56,804 bases of DNA from Acidimicrobiia bacterium (lineage in GTDB: Bacteria; Actinomycetota; Acidimicrobiia; Acidimicrobiales; SZUA-35). The DNA lies in contig JAOTVU010000007.1 of the NCBI GenBank assembly GCA_029863385.1, positions 1 through 56,804 of the forward strand, written 5' to 3'. Each line of letters opens with the position of its first letter. The first letter of the stretch is position 1. Shown in pieces: positions 1 to 8,713 of this stretch. The translations under genes and the position numbers were made by a program. The notes under the pieces are model-generated. The model was not told the DNA's origin. It saw only the letters and a list, made by a program, of their open reading frames with translations, and searched no databases.

Positions 1-77
1 GCACCGAGAACGAACTGGTCCGATGCCCAGGCGAGGACGGCCACACCGGCGATGAGGGCCGTCACAGCGACAAACAC
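1..77 (-). CDS. Calcium/sodium antiporter-like membrane protein, N-terminus only
   Basis: Only the first 25 codons lie in the window; the gene runs off the left edge. The peptide is a hydrophobic helix (FVAVTALIAGVAVLAW) followed by ASDQFVLG. That resembles the first helix of K+-dependent Ca2+/Na+ exchangers (YrbG/CaCA family), where a W-(S/A)-x-D/E-x-hydrophobic-x-x-G element follows. The GTG start at 77 is preceded by a GAGGGGG ribosome-binding site about six bases upstream, which favours it over the in-frame TTG two codons earlier. The family assignment rests on one helix and is tentative; any polytopic membrane protein is possible. Confidence 0.4.
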   Translation of the reverse strand, partial: MFVAVTALIAGVAVLAWASDQFVLG

Positions 78-268
78 GATCAACCCCCTCGGGCAGAAGA
101 ATCCGGCGGACCGGATCCGGTTGGAATGTCCGGTGCGGTCGCCGGCGTCGAACGAAGGCTAGCGCCTGACGCCGGTCGCCCGGCGGAACTTCCGCTGCAG
201 CCGATCGAATTCGCACCGACCGTAGGGTTGGACGTCGGCGGAGCGTCCAACCACCAAGGAGGTCGGCA

Positions 269-811
269 ATGAGAAGGTTCTTCATCGCGTTCGGGGCAGC
301 GATCTTGATGTGCTCCGTTGCCGCCGTCGGGCCGGCGGCCGCCAAGGCGCCGGAGCGGGGCAACCAGGTCATGGTCCTGAACCAGGATCCGAACACCGGA
401 GACTTCGGCCTGTTCGGCTGCCCCGAGCTCTCGTGGTTCGGCACCATTGAGTTGGCCGGCACCACCTATGGCATGGGCCTGTATCTTCCCGGAAGAGTGA
501 CCTCCAACGTCCTCCACTATGAGGAGGGCTGGAAGGTCTGGACCGGGTCGTTCACCCTCAGTGCCGACCTGGAGTCGGGCTTGCTGCTGCTCGACGAGTG
601 CGAGCCCGGCGAGGTCGTGCTCTCCGGTCTCGACAAAGGAACCGGGAGCTTCCTGCAGACCAAATTCAGGTCGAACGGCACGGTCGACGAGGCCTACCAT
701 CCCTTCGCCGACTGGTTGGGACGAAGGGTCCATCAGGACGGCGTCCTCGGTCCCATCGAGTATCAGGACCTGCCGTACTTCGGCTTCTATGGCGACCTTC
801 GGCTGAACTGA
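269..811 (+). CDS. Secreted protein of unknown function
   Basis: This 180-residue protein begins with a classical Sec signal peptide: MRR, then a hydrophobic stretch, with probable cleavage after GPAAA near residue 25. An AAGGAGG ribosome-binding site sits just upstream of the ATG. The mature part has two cysteines (in FGCPEL and DECEPG) that could form a disulfide, and short beta-prone repeats of Gly/Leu, suggesting a small extracellular beta-rich domain. I do not recognise the family. It stands alone, divergent from the partial antiporter on the left, and is followed 83 bases later by an unrelated gene. Confidence 0.7.
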   Translation: MRRFFIAFGAAILMCSVAAVGPAAAKAPERGNQVMVLNQDPNTGDFGLFGCPELSWFGTIELAGTTYGMGLYLPGRVTSNVLHYEEGWKVWTGSFTLSADLESGLLLLDECEPGEVVLSGLDKGTGSFLQTKFRSNGTVDEAYHPFADWLGRRVHQDGVLGPIEYQDLPYFGFYGDLRLN

Positions 812-894
812 GCCGGGCATTTCCGGAGCCGGTTGCGGCGACCCAATCGTCCGCAGGCCGATCTTGTCGTCGAGGCGCCTCGTAAGGTGGTCGA

Positions 895-1404
895 ATGAGG
901 CCGTCAACCGAGACGCTTTGGGCGAATCAGGACCAGCACCAGGGTGATCGACTCCGTCTGTTCGCAGCGGTTTCGGGCCTCAATGGAGTCGACGAGATCG
1001 TCTCTCGGAACAAGACGTACCGACAGAGCCACCTGGTCGAGTTCATCGCCGACGACTACAGAGGCGAGGTGGGCCTGGCGGAGCAGGACTTTGACCTACT
1101 CGTCTCGCTCTACGCCGGCTTCGTCTCCGAACATTGCACCCGCTATCTGCGAGTCGGCGGACATCTCCTGGTCAACGCAAGCCACGGCGACGCAGCGATG
1201 GCCTCCATCGACCGCCGGTACCGGCTTGCAGCGGTTATCAAGTCAGGCGGCCCCAACGGTTACCGGGTTGACGTCCGTGACCTGGACGCCTACCTCATCC
1301 CGAACCAGCCGCAAGCGCTCACCGCTGACCGCCTCCATCAACTTGGCCGGGGGATCGGCTACACGAAGTCGCCCTTCGCCTACCTGTTCGAGCGGATCTC
1401 GTGA
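895..1404 (+). CDS. Methyltransferase-like hypothetical protein
   Basis: A 169-residue cytosolic protein. Its centre (FDLLVSLYAGFVSEHC followed by RYLRVGGHLLVNAS) resembles the second half of a class I Rossmann methyltransferase: the motif where a DLhhS strand is followed by a 'leader phase Gly-Gly' turn and a beta strand. A clear glycine-rich SAM-binding motif I at the N-terminus is missing, so it may be a reduced or non-catalytic member. An AAGGTGG ribosome-binding site lies five bases before the ATG. Function is unknown; the Rossmann-like reading is an inference from pattern only. Confidence 0.6.
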   Translation: MRPSTETLWANQDQHQGDRLRLFAAVSGLNGVDEIVSRNKTYRQSHLVEFIADDYRGEVGLAEQDFDLLVSLYAGFVSEHCTRYLRVGGHLLVNASHGDAAMASIDRRYRLAAVIKSGGPNGYRVDVRDLDAYLIPNQPQALTADRLHQLGRGIGYTKSPFAYLFERIS

Positions 1405-1628
1405 CCTGGCAGCAGGCGATTTGTCGGTTGTTTCGGCGTCCAGACCATCCCGCGCCGTTTGCTGTGTCCGGCTGGGTACCGGCCGGCTACCGCCCACCGC
1501 GTCCGCTCGATCAGCGCGTCGAGATCGAAGCGTGCTGCGACATCGCTCGGCATGAGCGCCACAAGACGGTCGAGGCTGTGGGACCGGGAAGTCGATGCCG
1601 AGATGCACCAGCACGCTTGAGCGCCTTC

Positions 1629-2456
1629 TCAGCCGGCCGGCGGCCCGGCGGCGACCTGGCGACGGAGATCATCGACGCCCCAGGCGCCGATCTGGAGCCA
1701 CGTCGCACCAGCCGCCTCATACTCTCGCACGAGCTGCGCGACTCCGGAACGAGCTTCGGGGAGCACGATCGGCACGTTCACGTCGAACGGCTCGTCCGCG
1801 GTTCGATACGACCGGGCAAGCGTGACGACCTCGTCCACCTGTGCCGGTGTGGGAAACATGTCGGACTCGTGCATCGGGACGAGTCCGTCCCAACGCGCTG
1901 CCCTTCGCAACGGCCGCCGATGCGGGTACATCTGCGCCACCCAGATCGGTATGCGTGGACGTTGCACCGGCGTCGGAAGAAATTGCACATTCGAGACGAT
2001 GCAGTGCTTCCCGGTGTAGCTGAATGGTTCGCCGCTCCAGAGTCCCGTCAAGACGTCGAGTCCTTCGTCGAGCTTTGCGGCGCGCTCGCGATCGTCGGGT
2101 TCCTCACCGAACGCGCCGAACTCCAGGTCGGCCGGAATGCCGAGGCCGACGCCCAGGATGAGTCGTCCGCCGGAGAGGCGATCGATGGTAACCGTCTCGC
2201 GAGCGAGCTTCCAGGGTCGGCGTCGGGCGAGCGGCGTCACCATCGTGCCGATCCTGATTCGCTCGGTTGCGAGCGCGATCGTCGTCAGCAGCACCCACGG
2301 GTCCGCCATCGGGGTGCCTGGCTCGAACCCCGCGTTGATGTGGTCCCACACGAAGAAGCCGTCCCACCCTGCGTTTTCGGTGGCTCGAGCGAGTTCTGCC
2401 GTGACCCGGGGATCGGCGTACTCGCCGAAGTTGGGAACGTTGATCGCGAACTGCAT
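1629..2456 (-). CDS. LLM-class flavin/F420-dependent oxidoreductase
   Basis: A 275-residue luciferase-like monooxygenase fold protein. It has the family landmarks: N-terminal MQFAINVPNFGEY strand, the GWDGFFVWDHI element, ATERIRIGTMVTPLARR, the TIDRLSGGRLILGVGLG core and a C-terminal GATWLQIGAW strand. Such TIM-barrel proteins use FMN or, in actinobacteria, often coenzyme F420 for hydride transfer; the substrate cannot be read from sequence. The ATG at 2456 is chosen because GAGGAGGTGC lies just before it; a longer reading frame upstream has no such site. It is a single gene, convergent with the methyltransferase-like gene, with about 220 unremarkable bases between them. Confidence 0.88.
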   Translation of the reverse strand: MQFAINVPNFGEYADPRVTAELARATENAGWDGFFVWDHINAGFEPGTPMADPWVLLTTIALATERIRIGTMVTPLARRRPWKLARETVTIDRLSGGRLILGVGLGIPADLEFGAFGEEPDDRERAAKLDEGLDVLTGLWSGEPFSYTGKHCIVSNVQFLPTPVQRPRIPIWVAQMYPHRRPLRRAARWDGLVPMHESDMFPTPAQVDEVVTLARSYRTADEPFDVNVPIVLPEARSGVAQLVREYEAAGATWLQIGAWGVDDLRRQVAAGPPAG

Positions 2457-2744
2457 CGCCGCACCTCCTCGTTCGATGCTCTCATCACCCGTGTTCCGGC
2501 AGTAGGGCCCGAGGTCCACCTGACGACCTTGTTCTGACGCTGACATGCCGAACTCGTTCGGATGATGCGTACGTCGTCGTCTGAGTGACAAGCAACGAAC
2601 GACGCAGTGTGGGCTCACACAAGCCAGCTGACGAGGCCCTCTGTGAGCGGCACGACATTCTCCACGCCTGACGCCATCAACCACACGTGCTGTGCGTCGA
2701 AGTCGACGACGGCCGTTTTTGGGGCCCGGCGTTACAGGAGTCCC
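2457..2744. other. Intergenic region with no recognised gene
   Basis: Between the start of the oxidoreductase and the tRNA terminator hairpin there is no reading frame with convincing codon use. It must contain the oxidoreductase promoter, but I cannot point to specific -10/-35 boxes. A short T5 run follows a GGCCG at about 2711-2719. Confidence 0.5.
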
Positions 2745-2766
2745 GGCCAGGAAAGTACTCCTGGCC
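2745..2766 (-). terminator. Hairpin just downstream of tRNA-Gly
   Basis: Perfect 8-bp inverted repeat GGCCAGGA / TCCTGGCC (2745-2752 and 2759-2766) with a six-base loop, 13 bases past the encoded CCA of the tRNA. There is no U-tract after it on the minus strand, so it may be a processing/termination stem rather than a classical intrinsic terminator. Confidence 0.45.
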
Positions 2767-2778
2767 TGGTCTTTCTCG

Positions 2779-2853
2779 TGGAGCGGACGATGGGAATCGA
2801 ACCCACATCATCAGCTTGGAAGGCTGAGGTTCTAGCCGTTGAACTACGTCCGC
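2779..2853 (-). tRNA. tRNA-Gly (anticodon TCC)
   Basis: The minus strand folds into a complete cloverleaf. The acceptor stem GCGGACG pairs with CGTCCGC. The anticodon stem TCAGC/GCTGA carries the loop CTTCCAA (anticodon TCC, reading GGA/GGG glycine codons). The T arm GTGGG-TTCGATT-CCCAT is canonical. The discriminator base at 2782 is followed by a genomically encoded CCA (2781-2779). Nothing suggests an integration event at this copy. Confidence 0.95.
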
Positions 2854-2950
2854 AGAAGCATTCAATCTACCGGCTCGGCACAACTTGTGCGGCGATTTCC
2901 TGATTGAATGGCCTAGGCGCCGAGTCACGTCGTCGAGCAGGGAGTGAGCC

Positions 2951-4006
2951 ATGGTGGATGTAGGGTCGAACAGCGCGACGTACGTTGCCGACGAAGGTCG
3001 ATACGACAACGATGACCTCTACCAGCGGTGCGGGCGCAGCGGTTTGCTTCTCCCGCGCCTGGCCCTCGGGCTGTGGCACAACTTCGGCGGCGACCAGCCG
3101 TCCGACGAGGCTCGGCGAATGCTGCTCAACTCCTTCGACGCCGGCATCACCCACTTCGACCTGGCCAACAACTACGGCCCGCCCCCCGGCTCGGCCGAGG
3201 AGAACTTCGGCACCGTCCTCCGAAACGACCTCGCTCCGTACCGGGACGAGCTGATCATCTCGTCGAAGGCCGGCTATGACATGTGGCCCGGCCCCTACGG
3301 TGAGTGGGGGAGCCGCAAGTACCTGATCGCCAGCCTCGACCAGTCGCTGGCCCGCATGGGCCTCGATTATGTCGACATCTTCTACTCCCACCGCTACGAC
3401 CCCGACACGCCACTCACCGAGACGATGGGCGCCCTCGACCACATCGTCCGGTCGGGCAAGGCCCTCTACGCCGGTATCTCGTCGTACGGCCCGGAGAAGA
3501 CGAAGGAGGCCGCAGATCTCCTCAGTGAGATGGGCACCCCCTGCCTCATTCACCAGCCGTCGTACTCGATGTTCAACCGCTGGATCGAGAACGGCCTGCT
3601 GGACGTGCTCGACAATGCGGGCATCGGCTGCATCGCCTTCTCGCCACTGGCCCAGGGACTGCTGACGGCAAGATATCTCGGCGGGATACCCGACGACGCC
3701 CGGGTCAAGACGAGCGACGCCTTCCGAACCGAGTTCTTGAACGACGAGAACCTCTCCCGGGTTCGGGTACTCAACGAGATCGCCGCCGAACGGGGACAGA
3801 CGCTCGCCCAGATGGCCATCTCCTGGGTGCTTCGAGACCGGCGGGTGACCGCCGCACTGATCGGTGCCAGCCGCTGGAGCCAGATCGAAGAATTGATCCC
3901 GGCGGCCACCAACACCGACTTCTCCGACGAGGAACTCGCCGCCATCGACCAATACGCCGTCGACGGAACGCTCAACCTCTGGAAGGCCTCCAGCGACGCC
4001 GGCTGA
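2951..4006 (+). CDS. mgrA: Aldo/keto reductase, L-glyceraldehyde 3-phosphate reductase (MgrA/YghZ) type
   Basis: A 351-residue NADPH-dependent aldo/keto reductase. The catalytic tetrad is visible: D70 and Y75 in FDLANNYG, K106 in SSKAG and H147 in FYSHRYD. The NADP-binding C-terminal part has SPLAQGLL and LIGASRWSQIEE. The LANNYGPPPGSAEENFG and GLWHNFG signatures are those of the YghZ/MgrA subfamily, known to reduce L-glyceraldehyde 3-phosphate and methylglyoxal-type aldehydes. Length matches the family (about 345 residues). The N-terminus carries a roughly 20-residue extra tail before the usual YxRCGRSG start. GGGAGTGA lies before the ATG. Monocistronic; a detoxification role is inferred from family. 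Confidence 0.9.
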   Translation: MVDVGSNSATYVADEGRYDNDDLYQRCGRSGLLLPRLALGLWHNFGGDQPSDEARRMLLNSFDAGITHFDLANNYGPPPGSAEENFGTVLRNDLAPYRDELIISSKAGYDMWPGPYGEWGSRKYLIASLDQSLARMGLDYVDIFYSHRYDPDTPLTETMGALDHIVRSGKALYAGISSYGPEKTKEAADLLSEMGTPCLIHQPSYSMFNRWIENGLLDVLDNAGIGCIAFSPLAQGLLTARYLGGIPDDARVKTSDAFRTEFLNDENLSRVRVLNEIAAERGQTLAQMAISWVLRDRRVTAALIGASRWSQIEELIPAATNTDFSDEELAAIDQYAVDGTLNLWKASSDAG

Positions 4007-4037
4007 GTGCCCCATCGTCAAGCTGCATTCCGGTGGT

Positions 4038-5206
4038 TCAACCGGGAATCGACGGGTCGGTGATCCGGCCCATGAACAGGATCGTCCCGGCGCCCCGATC
4101 CCGAATGAGATACAGGAACGGCTGGTCGATCGTGACGGTCGGGCCGTGCGATGCCACCATCGAGCCCCCGGTTGCAGCCGCAGCCCGAGTGCCCGATTCG
4201 TCGACCTCGATGAACGCCTCGTGTTCGACGGTGCTCAGCCACAAGCCGCCCACATCAACGATGCCGGAGAAGTCGGCACCGGGACCGAATGCTGACGGCA
4301 CGCCGAGCGGCCTCGAAAGCGCTCAGGTTCAACGGCTCGACGACGACCATCGACAGGGCGCCACCGCCGTAGGGCAGCTCGATCGCCTCATAGTCTTCGC
4401 CATATCCCGACGGCAGAAACTCGTCGTACTGCATCACGGGCACGCCGACGGTGGTGCCGTCCGATCTCGTGAAGATGCCGCTCGACGTCCGTTCGGGGTC
4501 GAACGGAAACTCCCACGGTGCGTCGAGGGCGATGGCGTTGACGAGCACCAATCGTGTGGCGGGGTCGATCGACCCGGCGGGAAGAGTTCGTCGATGCGAT
4601 CCCGGGTCTGCCGGGCCACCCACTCGTTGATGATGTCCCGCTCGGCCTCGGGAGCTGTCGAGAAGTCGGCCTCGGCCAGCGGCGAGCCGTAGACACCGAT
4701 CAACACATCGAGATAATTGGGACGGAGCGGGAGTCCGGGTTCTGTCCACACCTTGTTGGCGGACCGCCACTCGGTCGGACTGCCACTGGTTCGAGCGTGG
4801 AGGCTGAGATCGTAGGCGTTGATACCCTCCTGCCATTCGGCAAGGGGGAGGTCGGCGTGTAGCACCGACTTCATCTCGGTCGCCGTATCGCCGGCGGCTC
4901 CGGCGTAGATCATGCCCAGTGCGAACGTGATGCCGTGGGGGCTGGCCACCAAGTTGCCGCCCTCGGTTTCGGCCATTGATCGATACAGATCGCCGAGAAG
5001 TGGTTGATGCCGTCGACGGCGGCGGTCACGTTGGCCCCGTCGGCGTCGATGTCGATCCCCCGCTCGGTCAACGCGCCGAAGTGCAGGACCATGCCGTCAA
5101 CCGGTGGGGCGATGGCTGCGGTTCCGGCATCGCCGCACGCCACTGCCGCGAGGGACAAGGCGGTCAGGAGCGCTGTTATCCGGAGAACTGCTTGATGTCG
5201 CTTCAT
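4038..5206 (-). pseudogene. Serpin-family lipoprotein, broken by frame changes and an internal deletion
   Basis: Reading leftward from an ATG near 5206, a lipoprotein signal (LSLAAVAC lipobox) leads into the serpin helix A region (VDGINHFSA). The frame then shifts near 5000 into MAETEGGNLVASPHGITFAL, shifts again near 4585 into LVLVNAIALDAPWEFPFDPE, and once more near 4320 into PSAFGPGADFSGIV, the EVDESGTRAAAATGG hinge and FLYLIRDRGAGTILFMGR. The first two shifts are each repaired by adding one G at a short G run. At the third, about 50-60 residues of the serpin core (from sheet A/B before the ADFSG element) are absent, so it is not only a sequencing slip. Intact serpins inhibit proteases by inserting the reactive loop after the TRAAAATGG hinge; this one cannot as it stands. 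Confidence 0.8.
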
Positions 5207-5251
5207 ATTCACGGGACGCATCAAAGAGCCAATCGGTTCCCTACTCCCAGA

Positions 5252-5791
5252 TCATGAATCCGTCCACCGGAGATTGCAGCCGTCAGAGCGAAGCTGTAGG
5301 CCTGCGGTGTGTCCGTCGTCGAAAGGGACTCGTACGCCTAGGCCATGTGGCCCGGTGTCGACATCGCAGCTGGTCGTTTCGACGGCGATCACCGCCTGCT
5401 CGCCCGGTTCGAGAACAGGGCCGAAGGGCCTCATTGGAAAGAACGTGCCACGGGGGACCTCGTCGACGCCGCCGATCACGACGGCTGAGGTCGGTTCGCT
5501 CAGCTGGCACCGCTCGCCATCGGTCGAGAACGCGAAGAGGTTGACCGTATGTCCACCGGCGCCATCGCCGCCGATTGTCATGACCGTCAGATCATCTGTC
5601 CAACATGGGGCAAGGTCCACGATGTCCTCGCCGCTCTCGCCGCCGGCCGTGATCGGAGTCGTGGTGTCCTGAGTGTTGTCACCGAACAGCCAGGGGCCTC
5701 CGGCGGTCCCGCACCCGGCTGTCAGCAGACCGACGGCCGCACAGACCGCCGTCATCGGCAACCGCCCGGCTGACTTCGCCCTGAAAGTCAC
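5252..5791 (-). CDS. Putative lipoprotein, DUF4232-like
   Basis: A 179-residue protein with a GTG start, a hydrophobic signal and the lipobox LLTAGC (Cys near residue 27), so probably anchored to the outer face of the cytoplasmic membrane. The mature domain has four cysteines spread as PCWTD, ERCQL, TSCDV and DGCNL. It also has a C-x-L-(S)-x-P pattern, similar to actinobacterial DUF4232 beta-sandwich lipoproteins. It lies downstream of the sugar dehydrogenase gene but is separated from it by a strong hairpin. Function unknown. Confidence 0.65.
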   Translation of the reverse strand: MTFRAKSAGRLPMTAVCAAVGLLTAGCGTAGGPWLFGDNTQDTTTPITAGGESGEDIVDLAPCWTDDLTVMTIGGDGAGGHTVNLFAFSTDGERCQLSEPTSAVVIGGVDEVPRGTFFPMRPFGPVLEPGEQAVIAVETTSCDVDTGPHGLGVRVPFDDGHTAGLQLRSDGCNLRWTDS

Positions 5792-5847
5792 GTCCGGAGG
5801 CTAACACGAGGCAGGCGGTTGCCGGGATCGGCGACGGATCGGACAAA

Positions 5848-5887
5848 CCGGTCGCCGCGGCCCTCTCCCGAGAACCACGGCGACCGG
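5848..5887 (-). terminator. Strong hairpin after the sugar dehydrogenase-CHRD gene
   Basis: Inverted repeat CCGGTCGCCG (5848-5857) / CGGCGACCGG (5878-5887), 10 perfect pairs extendable with mismatches, 20-base loop region. On the minus strand it is followed by TTTGT. It lies 22 bases after the dehydrogenase stop, so an intrinsic-type terminator is likely. Confidence 0.55.
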
Positions 5888-5908
5888 CAAGGGCGCGGCG
5901 GAGGACGA

Positions 5909-7657
5909 CTACTTGGAAAGCTGACCCCGGATCTCACCCGACGGAACCACGGTGGTGTGCACGTTGATGTAGTAGGCCTCGGGATTCTGGCGGATGTCCT
6001 CGATCAGCGTTGGGTCGACACCGTCGATGCAGTTCTCGAAGTCCGCACTGTCGACACCGAGGTTCACGACCACGCCGCCGTTGACCCCGGCCACGCCGGT
6101 GTGGATATGGCCGGCCACGACGTCACCGGCCAGACCCTCGGCTTCAATCTCGACACACACCCGGCCGCGGCCCTGGTTGAGCGTGACCTCAGCGGTGCCG
6201 ATTGCCCCGGTTCCGCTCGGCGGCACCTCGTTGGCCGACGACAGGTCGGCCTCCAGCTTGCGCCCGGCTTCGTCCCTGCGGTTGTCGTCGACCCGCACCA
6301 GCTTGAGCACCTGCCCAGTCGACCCGACCGGCGCAAAACCCTGCTGACCCATCACGTAGAGCTCTCCTCGTCCGTCCTCGCCGAAACCGGTGACAAACAT
6401 GCCGACCGGGCCACTGGCTGGAACCAACTCGGCCAGCTCACCGCTGTCATCGAGCTCGAACAGGCGACCCTGCGGACCGCCGAAGCTCGCCGTGAAATCG
6501 CCGAACACGTACGAGTCACGCAGATCCTTGACCCGGTTGCCGCGGTACACGAAGCCACCGGTGATCGAGATCCCCTCGTCGTGGTCGTACTGGGCGATCG
6601 GATCGATCATGCCGGCCGGAACACCGGGGGAGTCGACCGTCGTGAATCCGGGCCCGGCGCCGTTCATGTCGAACAGGAACGTGCCCTCCTTGACCGGCCA
6701 GCCGTAGTTGCCGCCGCTGACCACGATGTCGACCTCCTCGATGTCGTTCTGCCCGACGTCGGCTGCGAACAACTCGCCAGTCTTGGTGTCGAACGACATC
6801 CGGAACGGATTGCGGAAACCGTAGGCGAAGATCTCGTCGGCTCCCTCAGCGCCGACGAACGGATTGTCGCCGGGGATGCCGTACTCGCCATTGGCGCTGT
6901 TGGACCCGGTGGGATCGATGCGAAGGATCTTGCCCAACACATTGCCCTCCGACAGATCCTGACCGTTGCCGCCCGGAGCGTGACCCGCTCCCTGATCGTC
7001 GGCCGAGCCACCGTCACCCAGTGCGATGTAGAGCATGAGGTCGGGGCCGAAGGCAATCGCTCCGCCGTTGTGGTTGAACTGCGGCTGCTCGACTCGCAAC
7101 AGTACCCGGGAGCTGGCCGTGTCGACGACGGAGCTCTCATCGTTCGGGTCGTCGACCCGCCACTCCCGAATCACGCTGAGGCTGGCATTGAAGGCGGGGG
7201 GCTCGCCGGTCGGAGTGGTGAAGTCGGCCTCACCGGAGTCCAGCGGTTCGGAGGAGTAGGTGTAGAGCAGACCGTTCTTTCGGTAGTCGGGGTGGAAGGC
7301 GAGGCCGAGTAAGCCCCGCTCGTCGAACGAACCGGGTCCGAACGCGCCGAGCGGTACGAGCAGGTCGAGGCCGGAGACGCCGATGTCGAGGAAGGTGAAG
7401 GAGCCGGGGACACCACCGTGTTTGCCGGGCTCGAGCTTCAGCGCCGTGATAGTGCCGACCTGATCGACGACGAACAGCTGCTTGTCGTTGCCGGGGGCGT
7501 TGGTGCCGAACAGTGGAGTGGTGAAGCCGTCACCGGCGACTTCCACGTCGAATACGGCGTCGCTGACAGGGATCTTCTCCGGTATCGGGTTGGCCGATGC
7601 CGGGGACCCGAACCCGAGCACGGCGAGAGCGACAAGAACGACAAAGAGTCGGTGCAT
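5909..7657 (-). CDS. Secreted glucose/sorbosone (PQQ-type) dehydrogenase fused to a CHRD domain
   Basis: A 582-residue exported protein. A signal peptide of about 22 residues (ending SPASA) is followed by a six-bladed beta-propeller of the soluble aldose-sugar/sorbosone dehydrogenase family. It shows the markers RGLLGLAFHPDY, FNHNGGAIAFGPD, YIALGDGGSADDQ, GKILRIDPTG, YGFRNPFRMSFD, ADVGQNDIEEVD, GGNYGWP and YVFGDFTA. These elements shape the PQQ/Ca2+ site in known members. After a linker near residue 460 comes a CHRD domain (SANEVPPS, AGHIHTGVAGVNG, INVHTTVVPSGEIRGQL), a beta-sandwich usually found in extracellular proteins. A GGAGGT ribosome-binding site precedes the ATG. The PQQ-dependent sugar oxidation activity is inferred from family; the CHRD partner is unusual. 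Confidence 0.88.
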   Translation of the reverse strand: MHRLFVVLVALAVLGFGSPASANPIPEKIPVSDAVFDVEVAGDGFTTPLFGTNAPGNDKQLFVVDQVGTITALKLEPGKHGGVPGSFTFLDIGVSGLDLLVPLGAFGPGSFDERGLLGLAFHPDYRKNGLLYTYSSEPLDSGEADFTTPTGEPPAFNASLSVIREWRVDDPNDESSVVDTASSRVLLRVEQPQFNHNGGAIAFGPDLMLYIALGDGGSADDQGAGHAPGGNGQDLSEGNVLGKILRIDPTGSNSANGEYGIPGDNPFVGAEGADEIFAYGFRNPFRMSFDTKTGELFAADVGQNDIEEVDIVVSGGNYGWPVKEGTFLFDMNGAGPGFTTVDSPGVPAGMIDPIAQYDHDEGISITGGFVYRGNRVKDLRDSYVFGDFTASFGGPQGRLFELDDSGELAELVPASGPVGMFVTGFGEDGRGELYVMGQQGFAPVGSTGQVLKLVRVDDNRRDEAGRKLEADLSSANEVPPSGTGAIGTAEVTLNQGRGRVCVEIEAEGLAGDVVAGHIHTGVAGVNGGVVVNLGVDSADFENCIDGVDPTLIEDIRQNPEAYYINVHTTVVPSGEIRGQLSK

Positions 7658-7787
7658 TGTTGTCTACCTCCAACGGACCGTCTCGTATCTCGAAGCAGGC
7701 CGAGGCTCGGCCGACGGGCCACCGTTACCATCATTGCACGCAGGCATATCGACCGACGTCAAGCCGACCCCAAATTAGTCCCAATCT

Positions 7788-8686
7788 TCAGTCGGCTTCG
7801 CTCACCGCGGGGAGAACGTTCCCTGCTTGGCGAGGAAGGTTCCGATGCGTATTCGGATAGGGAAGCAGCTCCGCCTCGAATCGCTCCCACGCCGTTTTCA
7901 TGTCGGCCACAACCTCGGGGTGGAGGCGTGAAATCTCGGCCTTCTCCCGACCATCGACGGTCACGTCGTACAGCAGATCGAAGTATCCCTGATGCCGTTG
8001 AAACGCCCGAGGCCAGTTGCCTAGGCGGGCCCGGTCCCGACCACCTCTCGCCGCCGTTGTCCGAGCAGAAGAGCACCATGGCGTTGTCGGCGACCCCGGC
8101 CGCGTCGAGTGCACTGAGGACGAGCCCGATTCCGTCGTCCATTGCCTCGACCAACTCCCGGTACTTGTCGAGCGATCCGGCGTCTCGATGCAGCAACGGA
8201 AACGGCACCTCGCCCTCCTCGTCCTGACGGCGGATCTCGGCCCCGACGGCGGCGTCGCCCCGCCCCTCCCACGGCCAGTGCGGCGCCGTGTAGTTGAGTT
8301 GGAGATAGAACGGGCGAGTCCGCTCGATGCTGATCCATTCGGCTGTCCGCTCGGAGATGATGTCGGTGTAGTAGCCGGTCTTCTCGACCGGCGTCTCGCC
8401 TTCCCACAGATCCGGTTCACCGAGGGTGCCGAATGCCCATCTGCTCGGACCGGGTTCGCAGCGGCTCCTCCAGTCCAGCCGGCAGACGGCCAGGGTTGCG
8501 GCCGGTGTAGAGACCGATCCTCGTGGGCGAGCACCACGCCGAGCCGGCGTAGGCGTGGGTGAACCGCACGCCCTGGGCGGCGAGGCGATCGAGGTTCGGT
8601 GTCGAGATCTCGGTCGCGCCGTAGCAGCCGAGGTCACCCCAGCCGGGGTCGTCGGCCAGGATGAACACCACGTTGGGCGGGCTCAT
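7788..8686 (-). pseudogene. Sulfatase (alkaline phosphatase superfamily), decayed with two internal deletions
   Basis: The N-terminal part (MSPPNVVFILADDPGWGDLG) has the metal Asp pair and a type-I formylglycine motif AWCSPTRIGLYTGR, so it was a genuine sulfatase. After GLEEPL, near 8440, the frame changes. It resumes at TLGEPDLWEGETPVEKTGYY, skipping the roughly 60-residue KWH region that normally supplies active-site residues. It continues through LQLNYTAPHWPWEG to LFCSDNGGERWS, then changes frame again near 8030 to the C-terminal tail (GYFDLLYDVTVDGREKAEIS), skipping roughly 100 residues. The remnant cannot be functional. It starts 27 bases downstream of the OsmC stop and may once have been co-transcribed with it. 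Confidence 0.82.
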
Positions 8687-8713
8687 TTGTCGGTTGCGGT
8701 CGACCGGCATCGA

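Noticed and set aside
1401..2537. Long plus-strand frame opposite the LLM oxidoreductase
   Set aside because: It is a shadow of the minus-strand gene, with no domain and high-Arg composition.
2779..2853. tRNA-Gly as an integration site
   Set aside because: The tRNA is complete and no 3' duplicate or integrase was seen around it.
2867..4021. Minus-strand open frame over the aldo/keto reductase
   Set aside because: Antisense shadow; the plus strand carries the full catalytic tetrad.
5819..7312. 497-codon plus-strand frame opposite the sugar dehydrogenase
   Set aside because: Composition rich in H, V, D, R typical of an antisense frame in high-GC DNA; the minus strand has clear propeller motifs.
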